64,000 nt of DNA from Curvibacter sp. (GTDB taxonomy: Bacteria; Pseudomonadota; Gammaproteobacteria; Burkholderiales; Burkholderiaceae_C), in NCBI GenBank assembly GCA_020621965.1, contig JAHRYV010000001.1:1-64000 (forward strand), in the 5' to 3' direction. Shown piece by piece: positions 45,510-55,224 of the stretch. Position numbers and translations under genes: made by a program. The notes below the pieces were generated by a model. That model was not told the DNA's origin and did not search any database. It saw only the letters and a list, made by a program, of their open reading frames with translations. Positions within the stretch are counted from its first letter, which is position 1, and each line of letters begins with the position of its first letter.

Positions 45510-46382
45510 TTGAACCACTACGACATCCTGGAAGTCAGCCCGCGCGCCAGCGCCGAAGTCATCCGGGCCGCCTACCGCAGCCTGATGCAGCGCTACCATC
45601 CGGACCGCCATGCCGACGCAGCGCAGGCCACCGAGCGTGCAGCGGAAATCTCCCTCGCCTACGACGTGCTCAGCGACCCGGAACGCCGGCGCGCCTACGA
45701 CGAGACGCTGCGCCAGCAGCCGCCCACCGACGAGCCCGTCGGCGTGCGCGCCTACGCCGGGGTGACGATGCCGCGCGGACCGCAGAGCCAGGCGGCACCG
45801 GACGGTGGCTGGCGCAGCTGGTACGGCGGGCTGCTGATCCTGTGCATCGTCGGCGCCGGTTGGGCCATCTTCACTTTGCAGAAGAGGCCCACCGCGCAGT
45901 TGCTAGCACGGTCGGTACAACCCGTGCCGGCCGTCCCCGTGATGCCGGGCCCGGCCGACGCCCCCCAGCAGGCCGCCCTGAGCGCACCGCCGGGCGAAGG
46001 CGCCGCCATGCCACAGGTCCGCACGCTGGCCGCCTTCGTGACCGACCTGTCCATCGAGTTGACGCCGGCGACCCGGACCGCAGCCCCCCATGTGTTGCAG
46101 ATCCCGAACCTGGGCCTGCGGGTCAGCGCCGGCGACAGCGCGCGCCTGGCCGAGCGGGTGGAAGCGCAGCGCGCCCTGATCATCCAGCAGCTGCTGGGCA
46201 ACCTGGCCCGCGCCGACTACCACGAGCTCATCAAGACCGATGGCGATCTCTACCTCAAACGTCTGATCGAGGACACCGTGTGCTCGGGTCTGTGCCCCGA
46301 GCCGGTCGCAGGCCTGTCACCGTCCGCCCCCCCGCTGCGGCCGGTGGAGGCGCTGTTGCCGCTGTCCTACTCCGTCCGCTAG
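45510..46382 (+). CDS. J-domain membrane protein
   Basis: A 290-residue protein. Residues 1-67 are a full J domain: YDILEVSPRASAEVIRAAYRSL, HPD intact in RYHPDRHAD near residues 28-36, and DVLSDPERRRAYDE. A transmembrane helix follows (YGGLLILCIVGAGWAIFTL, about 105-123), then a Pro/Ala-rich linker and a domain with no recognised fold. An intact HPD predicts interaction with a DnaK-type chaperone on the cytoplasmic side. The start appears to be TTG 45510, since no ATG precedes the J domain; the ribosome site is weak, suggesting coupling to upstream translation. Confidence 0.8.
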   Translation: MNHYDILEVSPRASAEVIRAAYRSLMQRYHPDRHADAAQATERAAEISLAYDVLSDPERRRAYDETLRQQPPTDEPVGVRAYAGVTMPRGPQSQAAPDGGWRSWYGGLLILCIVGAGWAIFTLQKRPTAQLLARSVQPVPAVPVMPGPADAPQQAALSAPPGEGAAMPQVRTLAAFVTDLSIELTPATRTAAPHVLQIPNLGLRVSAGDSARLAERVEAQRALIIQQLLGNLARADYHELIKTDGDLYLKRLIEDTVCSGLCPEPVAGLSPSAPPLRPVEALLPLSYSVR

Positions 46383-46391
46383 GGATGGTGT

Positions 46392-47723
46392 TCAGGGCGG
46401 CGGCTGGTCGGGCTGGCCGCGCTGGCGCGCCAGGTACCACGCCATCAGTGGCTGCACTGATATGCCGTGTGCCAGGATGGAGACCGCCACGGTGATCAGG
46501 GTCAGGCTGACCAGCGTCCCGGCCAGCGGGCCGGAAACGCCGTGATTCAGGGCGTACATCAGATAAAACACCGAACCGATCCCGCGGATGCCGAACCAGG
46601 CAATCATGGTGCGCTGACGCCCAGGCGCGGACATGCCGAGCATGCCCACCACGACGGAAAGCGGCCGCACCAGCAGGAACAGCACCGGAATGAACCACAG
46701 CAGGTGCGGCGACCAGCTGGCGTAAGGCAGCATGGCACCGATGGTCAGCACGATGGCCAGCTCGGCAAGTTTCTCCAGTTGCTCGTTGAAGCCCTGCACG
46801 GCCAGGTTCATCGTGGCACTGGCGTGATGCGAGTGTGTCGCCCGGATTTCAGGTTGCGGGCGGTGCAGCAGTACGGCGACCCCCTTCTTGTCGAGAGAGA
46901 CGGTGCCGGCCATGGGATGCTCCCGCACACGCTGCAAGGCCAGGCCGGCCGCAAAGACGGCGAGAAATCCGGAGGCCAGGCAGAGCTGGGCCACGCCGTA
47001 GGAAAGGGCGACCAGCCCCAGGCTGAGAAACACGTCCAGCCCCAGGGCGTTCTGATGGCGGGTGCGCAGGTAGACCACCAGGATGCCGATGAAGCTGCCC
47101 AGTACCGCACCGATGGCCAGCCCGCCCAGGGTGGCCCACAGCAGATCCAGGGCCCACCAGCGCCAGCCCCACTCACCCATCTCGTGCAGTCCCATCAGGG
47201 CCAGCCCCAGCAACACGAAAGGATAGGCGGAGCCGTCGTTCAGCGCTCCTTCGCCGGCCAGACTGAAGCCCACACGATCCGGTTTCGCACCGGGTTCCGA
47301 CTGCACGCCGGAGGCGAGGACCGGGTCCGTGGGCGCCAGGATCCCGCCCAGCAACACCGCGGCGCCCACCGAAAGACCCAGGCCCCAGTAACCGAGGGCG
47401 GCGATCAGTCCCACGGTGGCGCTCATGGATACGAAGGCCAGGCGCCACGGCAACAGCCAACGCCGATCCAGCAGCGGGACACCCAGCTTCAGACCCACGG
47501 CAAAGAGCGAGATGAGCACGGCGACCTCGGCGACCAGTTCCAGCAAGCCGGCATGCGCGATCGGGTCCGCCGTTATGACGCCGAACCCGCCCGGGCCCAG
47601 CACATACCCCACCACCAGGTAGATCATGGCGCTGCTCAAGGGCAGGCGCGCCAGCAGCGTGCCCACCAGCACCATGGTGATGAGCAGGAGCCCGACAAAC
47701 AAGGTCCAGTGGTTAAAGGACAA
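46392..47723 (-). CDS. CPA1-type cation:proton antiporter
   Basis: A 443-residue membrane protein with about 12 helices. Diagnostic segments: AMIYLVVGYVLGP near 33-45, LLGGILAPTDPVLASGVQ near 123-140 (the helix with the functional Asp), FSLAGEGALNDGSAYPFVLLGLALMG near 153-178, and the C-terminal WFGIRGIGSVFYLMYAL typical of the Na+/H+ exchanger family. A His-rich cytoplasmic loop (RATHSHHAS) lies near 292-300. Ion specificity is unknown. Convergent with the J-domain gene. Confidence 0.88.
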   Translation of the reverse strand: MSFNHWTLFVGLLLITMVLVGTLLARLPLSSAMIYLVVGYVLGPGGFGVITADPIAHAGLLELVAEVAVLISLFAVGLKLGVPLLDRRWLLPWRLAFVSMSATVGLIAALGYWGLGLSVGAAVLLGGILAPTDPVLASGVQSEPGAKPDRVGFSLAGEGALNDGSAYPFVLLGLALMGLHEMGEWGWRWWALDLLWATLGGLAIGAVLGSFIGILVVYLRTRHQNALGLDVFLSLGLVALSYGVAQLCLASGFLAVFAAGLALQRVREHPMAGTVSLDKKGVAVLLHRPQPEIRATHSHHASATMNLAVQGFNEQLEKLAELAIVLTIGAMLPYASWSPHLLWFIPVLFLLVRPLSVVVGMLGMSAPGRQRTMIAWFGIRGIGSVFYLMYALNHGVSGPLAGTLVSLTLITVAVSILAHGISVQPLMAWYLARQRGQPDQPPP

Positions 47724-48157
47724 GACGATCTCCTTCGCGCATCACGCGGACCACACCGCAAGAACGTGACGGCCGGCGACCAGCGCTTCGGCCGCCGCGA
47801 TGATCGTCCGGGACGCGGCCTCCGGCGGGTGAGCAGGAACCTCGGCGGCGTCGCATGCATCGCGCGCGGTCCGGGACGCACTCATGCCGGACCCGGGCGC
47901 TGCGCCGATGCGGGAGGATGGCAAGCCGTCATGGCACCTCCGTATGCGTGGCGTTTGATCTTAGTCCTGTTCGTGCGAGATGTCTCCCGCGTACGGGGCG
48001 AGGGGAACTTCATGGGGATCGGATCAGCGCTTCGTCTTGAACCGCGGCGACACCGTATGGCGGCAGCGCAGCCGCTGAACGCTGCGCACCAGCGCTGGAC
48101 CATTTGCGCTGTTGTCAGGCAAAAGAAGACCTAACCCCTATACCTGTTGACCGTGCG
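47724..48157. other. 434-bp region without a convincing gene
   Basis: Upstream of the antiporter and downstream of the orphan membrane gene. The half nearest the antiporter is GC-rich; beyond about 47940 it becomes AT-richer toward the atypical segment. It should hold the antiporter promoter, but I could not place one. A short minus-strand frame (stop at 47742, possible start 47885) lacks a ribosome site and conserved features. Confidence 0.5.
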
Positions 48158-48784
48158 TCAGCTCGAATGATTAGAGTTAGGAGGGGTCTTGGCGCTCTCC
48201 GGAATATCGACGTCCGCCATGTCTTGCAGGAGATACAGATTCTCAAAGTCCTTCGGAGTGGTTACGAACACATGTCTTTTGCGGTAGACGTCGATACACG
48301 TTACACGGTACTTCTCGGTCTCAACAACGTGAAAGGTAGGATCGCCTGCAAAAACGATCCAGCCATGCAGCGGTTTCCCATACTCCACAGCGATATTCCT
48401 TCGGTAGATCAAATTGTCTGCGAAATTCGAGATCTTGATTTCCGTCCCGTCCGGAGCTAGAAAGCTCAGGTTTTTGATGTTGTGTATTCCGTATACACGT
48501 TGAAGGCGATGCCACTTACCACCGATTTGAGCCTCCATTTCGTAGTCGAGCATATGGACGCTATTTCGCCGCGTGTTCAGTAGATAGAGATAGGTCGTGA
48601 ATGCTGTGAGCATCTCTGATGGGCGCGCAGGATTCGGCATTTGCCCCCGCATCACGGTGAATATGCGCCCGCGAATACGAGGGCGTCCGGTCACGTAGTC
48701 AAAGATGACTTTCGCCCAGCCCGACAGCGCCAGCAATAGGCCGAGCAGTTGCAGCCAGAGAGGCGTTTCGGTCGGCATGCACAT
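48158..48784 (-). CDS. Orphan membrane-anchored protein, atypical composition
   Basis: A 206-208-residue protein with one N-terminal membrane helix (LWLQLLGLLLALSGWAKVIF, about residues 8-27), then a soluble beta-rich domain (MRGQMPNPARPSEMLTAFTTY, YEMEAQIGGKWHRLQRVYGI, FVTTPKDFENLYLLQDM). No family recognised. ATG 48784 or ATG 48778 could start it. Its coding sequence is clearly AT-richer and uses codons rare in its neighbours (e.g. ATA, AAA, TTT), and it adjoins an IS110 remnant, so acquisition by transfer is likely. Confidence 0.65.
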   Translation of the reverse strand: MCMPTETPLWLQLLGLLLALSGWAKVIFDYVTGRPRIRGRIFTVMRGQMPNPARPSEMLTAFTTYLYLLNTRRNSVHMLDYEMEAQIGGKWHRLQRVYGIHNIKNLSFLAPDGTEIKISNFADNLIYRRNIAVEYGKPLHGWIVFAGDPTFHVVETEKYRVTCIDVYRKRHVFVTTPKDFENLYLLQDMADVDIPESAKTPPNSNHSS

Positions 48785-48902
48785 CCTAACGAATGAAAGG
48801 GACGTCCCCGTCCCGAACTAGCCGCGAGTTGCGGCAAACGGCAACTGAGTGCCACGATGGGAGGTGCGAACTTTTCATCAACTCACCCGGAAGGAGAAGA
48901 CC

Positions 48903-48991
48903 ATGGCTATTGTCTATCTCGGTGTCGATCTCGCCAAGTCCGTGTTTGCCCTGCATGAGGTGGACGAAGCCGGCAAGCCGGCGCTAGCTTG
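48903..48991 (+). pseudogene. IS110-family transposase, 5' fragment
   Basis: From ATG 48903 with GGAGAAG upstream, the frame reads MAIVYLGVDLAKSVFALHEV then DEAGKPAL, the standard N-terminus of IS110-type DEDD transposases with the first catalytic Asp in GVDLAK. Similarity stops at about 48990; the frame continues 17 unrelated residues to a stop. The rest of the roughly 340-residue transposase and a clear right end are missing. This is a truncated, inactive copy. Confidence 0.8.
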
Positions 48992-49429
48992 GAATCTGTG
49001 GAATCTGGGGTCAAGTCTTGTCTTCTGCCATCTATCCATTTGAATTCACCCTCTCTTCGCTTAGCCACAATGCGGCTCACTCGGAAATAGTCCAGACAGG
49101 GGTGCTTGCCGATCGCCTTGTCTGTCAATGTACCCCTGAGCTTTCCTGGAGCTTTCCTGGGAGTGCGTCGGCGGGGCGCTGCATGATGTTGGGCCTTTGC
49201 TTTGTGATGCCTCACGTTATGGGAACGGCAAGGCCTGCAGTCTCAATCGCTCATCCCCTGCTTCAAGTCCATGTCAGCATTGGAGCAGTTCGCTTGCGTG
49301 TTGGCGATCTACACACGCACAAATAACCGGCAAGCCCGCAGAGGGTTCGCTGGATTCTAGGTAGCTCGGTCCTTTAGCGCCATCCCTACGCGGAAGGGGA
49401 CCCAGCCCCGCCGCCGGCCGGGTGCGGCC
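48992..49429. other. 438-bp AT-richer mobile-element scar, no convincing gene
   Basis: Starts with GGAATCTGTGGAATCTGGGG (a short direct duplication of GGAATCTG) right at the IS110 breakpoint. It has stops in all frames within short distances except a roughly 100-codon minus-strand frame (48907-49215) with a Lys/Arg-rich start (MRHHKAKAQHHAAPRRRTPR), which may be a fragment of another element. I cannot identify it. Confidence 0.5.
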
Positions 49430-49921
49430 TCAGTCTCTGCGCCGCGCGCGCAGCTTCTGCAGCAACACCTGCGGCAGCACGAGCGTGTCGATAGGCTTGA
49501 CGATGAAGCCGTTCATGCCGGCCTCCAGGCATTGCTGTTCCGCGTCGCGGTCGGCACGGGCGGTGAGGGCGATGATGGGCACGGGTGGATGCGGCTGCTC
49601 CGCCTCCCAGGCGCGGATCCAGCGCGTGGCAGCCAGGCCGTCCAGCACCGGCATGTCCAGGTCCATCAGCACGAGGTCGTAGCGCGCGCCGGCACGGATC
49701 ATCTCCAGGGCCTGACGGCCGTCGCTGGCCTGCGCCACCTGCCAGTTCAGGCGGACCAGCGCCGCGCGAACCAGGTAGCGGTTGAGCGCGTGGTCGTCCA
49801 CCACCAGCACATGCGGCTCGCGCCGCGGCGCCGGGCCGGCCGCGGCTTGCACAGGCACCGGCCGCACCGCCGGGGCGGACTCTGCGCCCGCTTGCCCCTT
49901 CGGTCGGCCCGGCGTGTCCAT
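49430..49921 (-). CDS. Single-domain response regulator (CheY-like receiver)
   Basis: A 163-residue protein: about 35 Pro/Ala-rich residues, then a receiver domain with VLVVDDHALNRYLVR, phospho-acceptor Asp in LVLMDLDMPVLDG near residue 87, ALTARAD and GFIVKPIDTLVLP. No output domain. Its ATG is 1 base after the glcF stop, so it is translated with glcEF. Receivers of this kind often accept phosphate from hybrid kinases located elsewhere; a role in glycolate metabolism is only suggested by position. Confidence 0.83.
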   Translation of the reverse strand: MDTPGRPKGQAGAESAPAVRPVPVQAAAGPAPRREPHVLVVDDHALNRYLVRAALVRLNWQVAQASDGRQALEMIRAGARYDLVLMDLDMPVLDGLAATRWIRAWEAEQPHPPVPIIALTARADRDAEQQCLEAGMNGFIVKPIDTLVLPQVLLQKLRARRRD

Positions 49922-49922
49922 G

Positions 49923-51149
49923 TCAGGGCCGCGCCAGCGCCTCGTCCAGCAGCTCCACCCAGTGCTTGACCGGCGTGCCGGTGCCGCTTTGCAGATGCGT
50001 GATGCAGCCGATGTTGGCCGAGACAATTTGCTCCGGCTGCATCTCGCCCAGGTTCTTGAGCTTGCGGTCGCGCAGTTCGTAGGCCAGCTTGGGATTGAGC
50101 ACGGAGTAGGTACCGGCGGAGCCGCAGCACAGGTGCGGCTCGACGCGGCAGGTCTGCACCTTGAAGCCGAGTTCGCCCATGTACCTCTCCACGCCGCCGC
50201 GCAACTGCTGGCCGTGCTGCAAGGTGCAGGGCGGGTGGAAGGCAATCTGGCCCGCCTTCGCGCTCACCTTGCCACGCAGCTGGTCGACCAGTTCGGGCAG
50301 CAGCTCGCTCAGGTCTTTCGTCAGGTCACTGATGCGCTGGGCTTTGGCGGCGTAGGCCGGATCGTCCTGCAGGATGTGGCCGTATTCCTTGACGGTGACA
50401 CCGCAGCCGGAGGCGTTCATGACGATGGCTTCCACGCCGGCCTCGATGTGCGGCCACCAGGCGTCGATGTTGGAGCGCATCTCGGCCTTGCCGCCGTCCT
50501 GGTCGTTGAGGTGGAACTTCACGGCGCCGCAGCAGCCGGCCTTGGCGGCCACGATGGTCTGCAGGCCGGCGGCGTCGAGCACGCGCGCCGTCGCCGTGTT
50601 GATGTTGGGCATCATGGCCGGCTGCACGCAGCCGGCCAGCATGAGCACCTTGCGCGCGTGGCTGCGTGTGGGCCAGGCGCCGGCGTTCTGCGCCGCGGGC
50701 ACCTTGGCCTTGAGGCTGGCCGGCATGAGACCGCGCACCAGCTGGCCCATCTTCATGGCCGGGCTGAACAGCGGCGAGGTCAGGCCCTCTTTCAGCGCCC
50801 AGCGCACGAAACGCTCGCCGGCCGGGCGCGCCACTTTCTCGTCCACGATCTTGCGGCCGATGTCGACCAGATGGCCGTAGGCCACGCCCGAGGGGCAGGT
50901 GCTTTCGCAGTTGCGGCAGGTGAGGCAGCGGTCCAGGTGGGCCTGGGTCTTGCGCGTGGGCGCCTGGCCCTCGAGCACCTGCTTGATCAGGTAGATGCGG
51001 CCGCGCGGGCCGTCGAGCTCGTCGCCGAGCAGCTGGTAGGTGGGGCAGGTGGCGGTGCAGAAGCCGCAGTGCACGCACTTGCGCAGGATGGCTTCGGCCA
51101 CGCGGCCGTCGGCCGTGTTCTTGAATTCGGGCGCGAGATTGGTTTGCAT
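49923..51149 (-). CDS. glcF: Glycolate oxidase iron-sulfur subunit
   Basis: A 408-residue subunit that carries electrons from the GlcD flavin to the respiratory chain. Two 4Fe-4S motifs are present: CVHCGFCTATCPT near residues 25-37 and CLTCRNCESTCPSG near 75-88. The two C-terminal CCG domains read AKAGCCGAVKFHL and EPHLCCGSAGTYS. It follows glcE by 6 bp. Confidence 0.93.
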   Translation of the reverse strand: MQTNLAPEFKNTADGRVAEAILRKCVHCGFCTATCPTYQLLGDELDGPRGRIYLIKQVLEGQAPTRKTQAHLDRCLTCRNCESTCPSGVAYGHLVDIGRKIVDEKVARPAGERFVRWALKEGLTSPLFSPAMKMGQLVRGLMPASLKAKVPAAQNAGAWPTRSHARKVLMLAGCVQPAMMPNINTATARVLDAAGLQTIVAAKAGCCGAVKFHLNDQDGGKAEMRSNIDAWWPHIEAGVEAIVMNASGCGVTVKEYGHILQDDPAYAAKAQRISDLTKDLSELLPELVDQLRGKVSAKAGQIAFHPPCTLQHGQQLRGGVERYMGELGFKVQTCRVEPHLCCGSAGTYSVLNPKLAYELRDRKLKNLGEMQPEQIVSANIGCITHLQSGTGTPVKHWVELLDEALARP

Positions 51150-51155
51150 GACGGC

Positions 51156-52235
51156 TTAGAAATCGGGGTACAGGCGGCCGCGGTTGAAGATGGCGGCCGG
51201 GTCGAACTGCTTTTTCAGTTCGCGCGAGATGCGCTCCAGCGGCGCGCCCAGCGGGGTGAAGACGCCGGCGCTCTTGTCCGTTGTGCGAAACAGCGTGGCG
51301 TGGCCGGAGTTGCCGGCCAGCAGGCGGCCCAGATCGGGGCGCTGCGCTTGCGCCAGCTTGAGCCAGCGCTGGGCACCGTGCCATTCGATCAGGGTGGGGC
51401 CCAGGTTCAGCGGCGCCGTGGTGTCGGGCACGCTCAGGCGCACCAGCGACTCGCCCGCGGCCAGCTGGAAGAAGGGCGCGGTCTGTTCGCGCAGGGCGTT
51501 CCACAGCAGCGTGGCCTGGCCGTCGTCCATGACCTGGCCGCCCATGGTTTTCTTGGCCGCGGCAATGGCGGCCTGGGCGCCGCGCAGGCGCACCGTGAGC
51601 CGGCCGTCCTGCCAGCAGGAGGCGTTGAGGGGCAGGGGCTGGGCGCCCCAGGCGTTGAGCTGCTTGAGCGCGCTGGCTTCGTCGAGCTCGAAGACGAGGG
51701 TGGCCTCGGCCACGGCGCGTGGCAGCACCTTGAGCGAGACCTCGACGAGGAGCCCGAGGGTGCCCATGGAGCCGGCCAGCAGGCGCGAAACGTCGTAACC
51801 GGCCACGTTCTTCATGACCTGGCCGCCGAAGGTGAGCAGCTCGGCGCGGCCGTTGAGCAGCTGGGCGCCCAGCACGTAGTCGCGCACGGCACCCACGCTG
51901 GCGCGCGCCGGGCCGTTCAGGCCGGCGGCGACCATGCCACCCGCGGTGGCCATGGCGCCGCCCGCGGCGAAATGCGGCGGCTCAAAGGGCAGATACTGGC
52001 CGCGCTCGGCCAGCACTTCCTCCACCTCGGCCAGCGAGGTGCCGGCGCGCACGGTGATGACGAGTTCGCTCGGTTCGTAGCTGACGATGCCCTGCAGCGG
52101 CCGGGTGTCGAGCACCTCACCCTGCAGGGACTGGCCGTAGAAATCTTTGCTGCCGCCGCCGCGCAGGCGCAGCGGGGTGCCGGTCGAGGCGGCCTGACGC
52201 ACGCGCTCGACGATGTTTTGCAGGGCTGTATCCAT
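51156..52235 (-). CDS. glcE: Glycolate oxidase FAD-binding subunit
   Basis: A 359-residue FAD-linked protein of the glycolate oxidase complex, which oxidises glycolate to glyoxylate. The PCMH-type FAD-binding motifs are LRLRGGGSKDFYGQ near 22-35, YEPSELVITVRAGT and the VKNVAGYDVSRLL-like segment QVMKNVAGYDVSRLLAGSMG near 139-158. ATG 52235 gives the usual length. In many genomes the order is glcD-glcE-glcF; here glcD is not directly upstream, where amtB is found behind a terminator. Confidence 0.92.
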   Translation of the reverse strand: MDTALQNIVERVRQAASTGTPLRLRGGGSKDFYGQSLQGEVLDTRPLQGIVSYEPSELVITVRAGTSLAEVEEVLAERGQYLPFEPPHFAAGGAMATAGGMVAAGLNGPARASVGAVRDYVLGAQLLNGRAELLTFGGQVMKNVAGYDVSRLLAGSMGTLGLLVEVSLKVLPRAVAEATLVFELDEASALKQLNAWGAQPLPLNASCWQDGRLTVRLRGAQAAIAAAKKTMGGQVMDDGQATLLWNALREQTAPFFQLAAGESLVRLSVPDTTAPLNLGPTLIEWHGAQRWLKLAQAQRPDLGRLLAGNSGHATLFRTTDKSAGVFTPLGAPLERISRELKKQFDPAAIFNRGRLYPDF

Positions 52236-52270
52236 CCCGCAATGGTAACGGTTGACCGTTCCGAGGGGCG

Positions 52271-52306
52271 AAAAAAAAGCCCGCCGGAGCCGAAGCTCTG
52301 GCGGGC
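52271..52306 (-). terminator. Intrinsic terminator downstream of amtB
   Basis: On the minus strand: GCCCGCCAGAG, CTTCGG loop, CTCCGGCGGGC, then eight T (plus-strand A 52271-52278). One mismatch in an 11-bp stem. It separates the amtB transcript from glcE, whose start is 36 bp further on, so glcEF must have a promoter overlapping or inside this short interval or rely on read-through. Confidence 0.85.
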
Positions 52307-52339
52307 CGGAACCAGAGGAGACTTTCGCTTGCTCTGGCG

Positions 52340-52370
52340 CGGCAGCCGGCACACGCGGTGCCGGCTGCCG
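52340..52370. repeat. Perfect 13-bp inverted repeat in the amtB-glcE intergenic region
   Basis: CGGCAGCCGGCAC (52340-52352), loop ACGCG, GTGCCGGCTGCCG (52358-52370). It has no adjacent T-tract and lies between the amtB stop (52545) and the terminator at 52271-52306. It may protect the amtB mRNA 3' end. The remaining interval to 52544 shows no reading frame of interest. Confidence 0.7.
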
Positions 52371-52544
52371 TCCATTGCTCTAGATCCGCTGAACCACCGA
52401 GATCCGTTCGGCGCTGTCCACGCGAGACGGGCGCGCTGCCGCGTTACAAATGCTCGCGATACCTGCGGGTATCGCTGCGCTTTGCGCCTTGCATCGCATC
52501 CCTTCTCGCATGTCCCTCGCCTCCGATCCCGGTGTTCCAGCGGA

Positions 52545-54047
52545 TTACCGGTTGTAGGCGGTTTCGCCGTGGGCGGTGATGTCCAGGCCCTGGCGCTCGT
52601 CTTCTTCGCTGACGCGCAGGCCGATGGTCAGATCCACGATCTTGTAGGCGAGGAAGGAGACCACACCCGACCAGACGATGGTGATCAGCACGCCCTTGAG
52701 CTGGGTCCAGACCTGGCCGGCGATGGAGAAGTCGGCCGGCGTGACCATGCTGGCCGTGACCCAGTCACCGACCAGGCTCGGGCCGCCCAGGGACGGGCTG
52801 TTGAAGACACCGGTCAGCAGGGCACCGACGATGCCGCCGACACCGTGCACACCGAAGACGTCGAGCGAGTCGTCGGCACCGAGCAGTTTCTTCAGGCCGG
52901 TCACACCCCACAGGCAGGCGAAGCCGGCGATCAGGCCGATGAGCAGCGCGCCACCGATGCCGACGTTGCCGGCCGCGGGGGTGATGGCCACCAGGCCGGC
53001 AACGGCGCCGGAGGCGGCACCCAGCATGGAGGCCTTGCCCTTGAGCAGCGCCTCACCCACACACCAGGCCAGCACGGCAGCGGCGGTGGCGACGAAGGTG
53101 TTGGCGAAGGCCAGGGCGGCAAAGCCGTTGGCTTCCAGGGCGGAGCCGGCGTTGAAGCCGAACCAGCCCACCCACAGCAGGGCGGCACCGACCATGGTCA
53201 GCGTCAGGCTGTGCGGGGCCATGGCTTCCTTGCCGTAGCCGATGCGCTTGCCCACCATGTAGGCACCGACCAGACCGGCGACGGCGGCGTTGATGTGCAC
53301 CACGGTGCCGCCGGCGAAGTCCAGGGCGCCCATCTGCCAGATGTAGCCGGCCTTGGCGTTCATGGCATCGACCACTTCCTTGGCGGTGTAGGCGTCCGGG
53401 CCCATCCAGAACCAGACCATGTGGGCCATGGGGATGTAGCTGAAGGTGAACCACAGCACCATGAACATCAGCACGGCGGCGAACTTCATGCGCTCGGCGA
53501 AGGCGCCAACGATCAGCGCGCAGGTGATGCCCGCGAAGGTGGCCTGGAAGGCGGCGAACACGATCTCCGGAATCACCACGCCCTTGCTGAAGGTGGCCGC
53601 GTTGGCGAAGGTGCCGGCGACGTTGTCCCAGATGCCCTTCATGAACAGACGGTCGAAGCCGCCGACGAAGGCATTGCCTTCCGTGAACGCCAGGCTGTAG
53701 CCATAGATGAACCACAGCACGACGATCAGCGAGAAGGTCACCATGACCTGCATCAGCGTCGACAGCATGTTCTTGCTGCGCACCAGGCCGCCGTAGAACA
53801 GGGCCAGGCCGGGCACCGTCATCAGGATGACGAGCAGCGTGGCCACCATCATCCAGGCGGTGTCGCCCTTGTTCGGCACGGGTGCCGGGGCCGCGGCAGG
53901 CGCCGCGGGGGCAGCCGCAGGAGCGGCGGCGGGAGCGGCAGCCTCGGTGGCGGCAGGTGCCGCGGCGGGAGCGGTCTGCGACCAGACCGCGGCCGAGCCG
54001 GCCAGCAGACCCAGGCCCAGCACGAAGGAGACAAGTAGTTTTTTCAT
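52545..54047 (-). CDS. amtB: Ammonium transporter AmtB
   Basis: A 500-residue trimeric ammonium channel. After a cleavable signal (MKKLLVSFVLGLGLLAG) comes a low-complexity Ala/Pro stretch (about residues 26-58), then the 11-helix Amt core: TAWMMVATLLVILMTVPGLALFYGGLVR, GAFAERMKFAAVLMF, the pore His regions DFAGGTVVHINAA and DSLDVFGVHGVGGIVGA, and a C-terminal tail EEDERQGLDITAHGE that binds GlnK. It lies 29 bp after glnK; the glnK-amtB pair is the universal ammonium-sensing arrangement. Confidence 0.95.
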   Translation of the reverse strand: MKKLLVSFVLGLGLLAGSAAVWSQTAPAAAPAATEAAAPAAAPAAAPAAPAAAPAPVPNKGDTAWMMVATLLVILMTVPGLALFYGGLVRSKNMLSTLMQVMVTFSLIVVLWFIYGYSLAFTEGNAFVGGFDRLFMKGIWDNVAGTFANAATFSKGVVIPEIVFAAFQATFAGITCALIVGAFAERMKFAAVLMFMVLWFTFSYIPMAHMVWFWMGPDAYTAKEVVDAMNAKAGYIWQMGALDFAGGTVVHINAAVAGLVGAYMVGKRIGYGKEAMAPHSLTLTMVGAALLWVGWFGFNAGSALEANGFAALAFANTFVATAAAVLAWCVGEALLKGKASMLGAASGAVAGLVAITPAAGNVGIGGALLIGLIAGFACLWGVTGLKKLLGADDSLDVFGVHGVGGIVGALLTGVFNSPSLGGPSLVGDWVTASMVTPADFSIAGQVWTQLKGVLITIVWSGVVSFLAYKIVDLTIGLRVSEEDERQGLDITAHGETAYNR

Positions 54048-54076
54048 GTCAGTGTTCTCTCGGTTGTGTGGGAGTC

Positions 54077-55188
<1,112 letters not shown>

Positions 55189-55224
55189 GTCGTACTCCAT
55201 AGTGGGTTGAGGGACGTACCCTTT

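Noticed and set aside
47742-47885. Short minus-strand frame (about 47 codons) just upstream of the antiporter
   Set aside because: No ribosome site, no conserved feature; cannot be separated from chance, although its position would allow a leader peptide.
48907-49215. About 100-codon minus-strand frame across the IS110 breakpoint
   Set aside because: It reads through the transposase remnant on the opposite strand and has a biased Lys/Arg/His start; at best a fragment of an element I cannot name.
49782-54038. A very long open frame (about 1,400 codons) on the plus strand opposite glcF, glcE and amtB
   Set aside because: It is a shadow of three well-conserved minus-strand genes in a high-GC genome; its composition is Gly/Ala/Arg/His-rich and no domain is visible.
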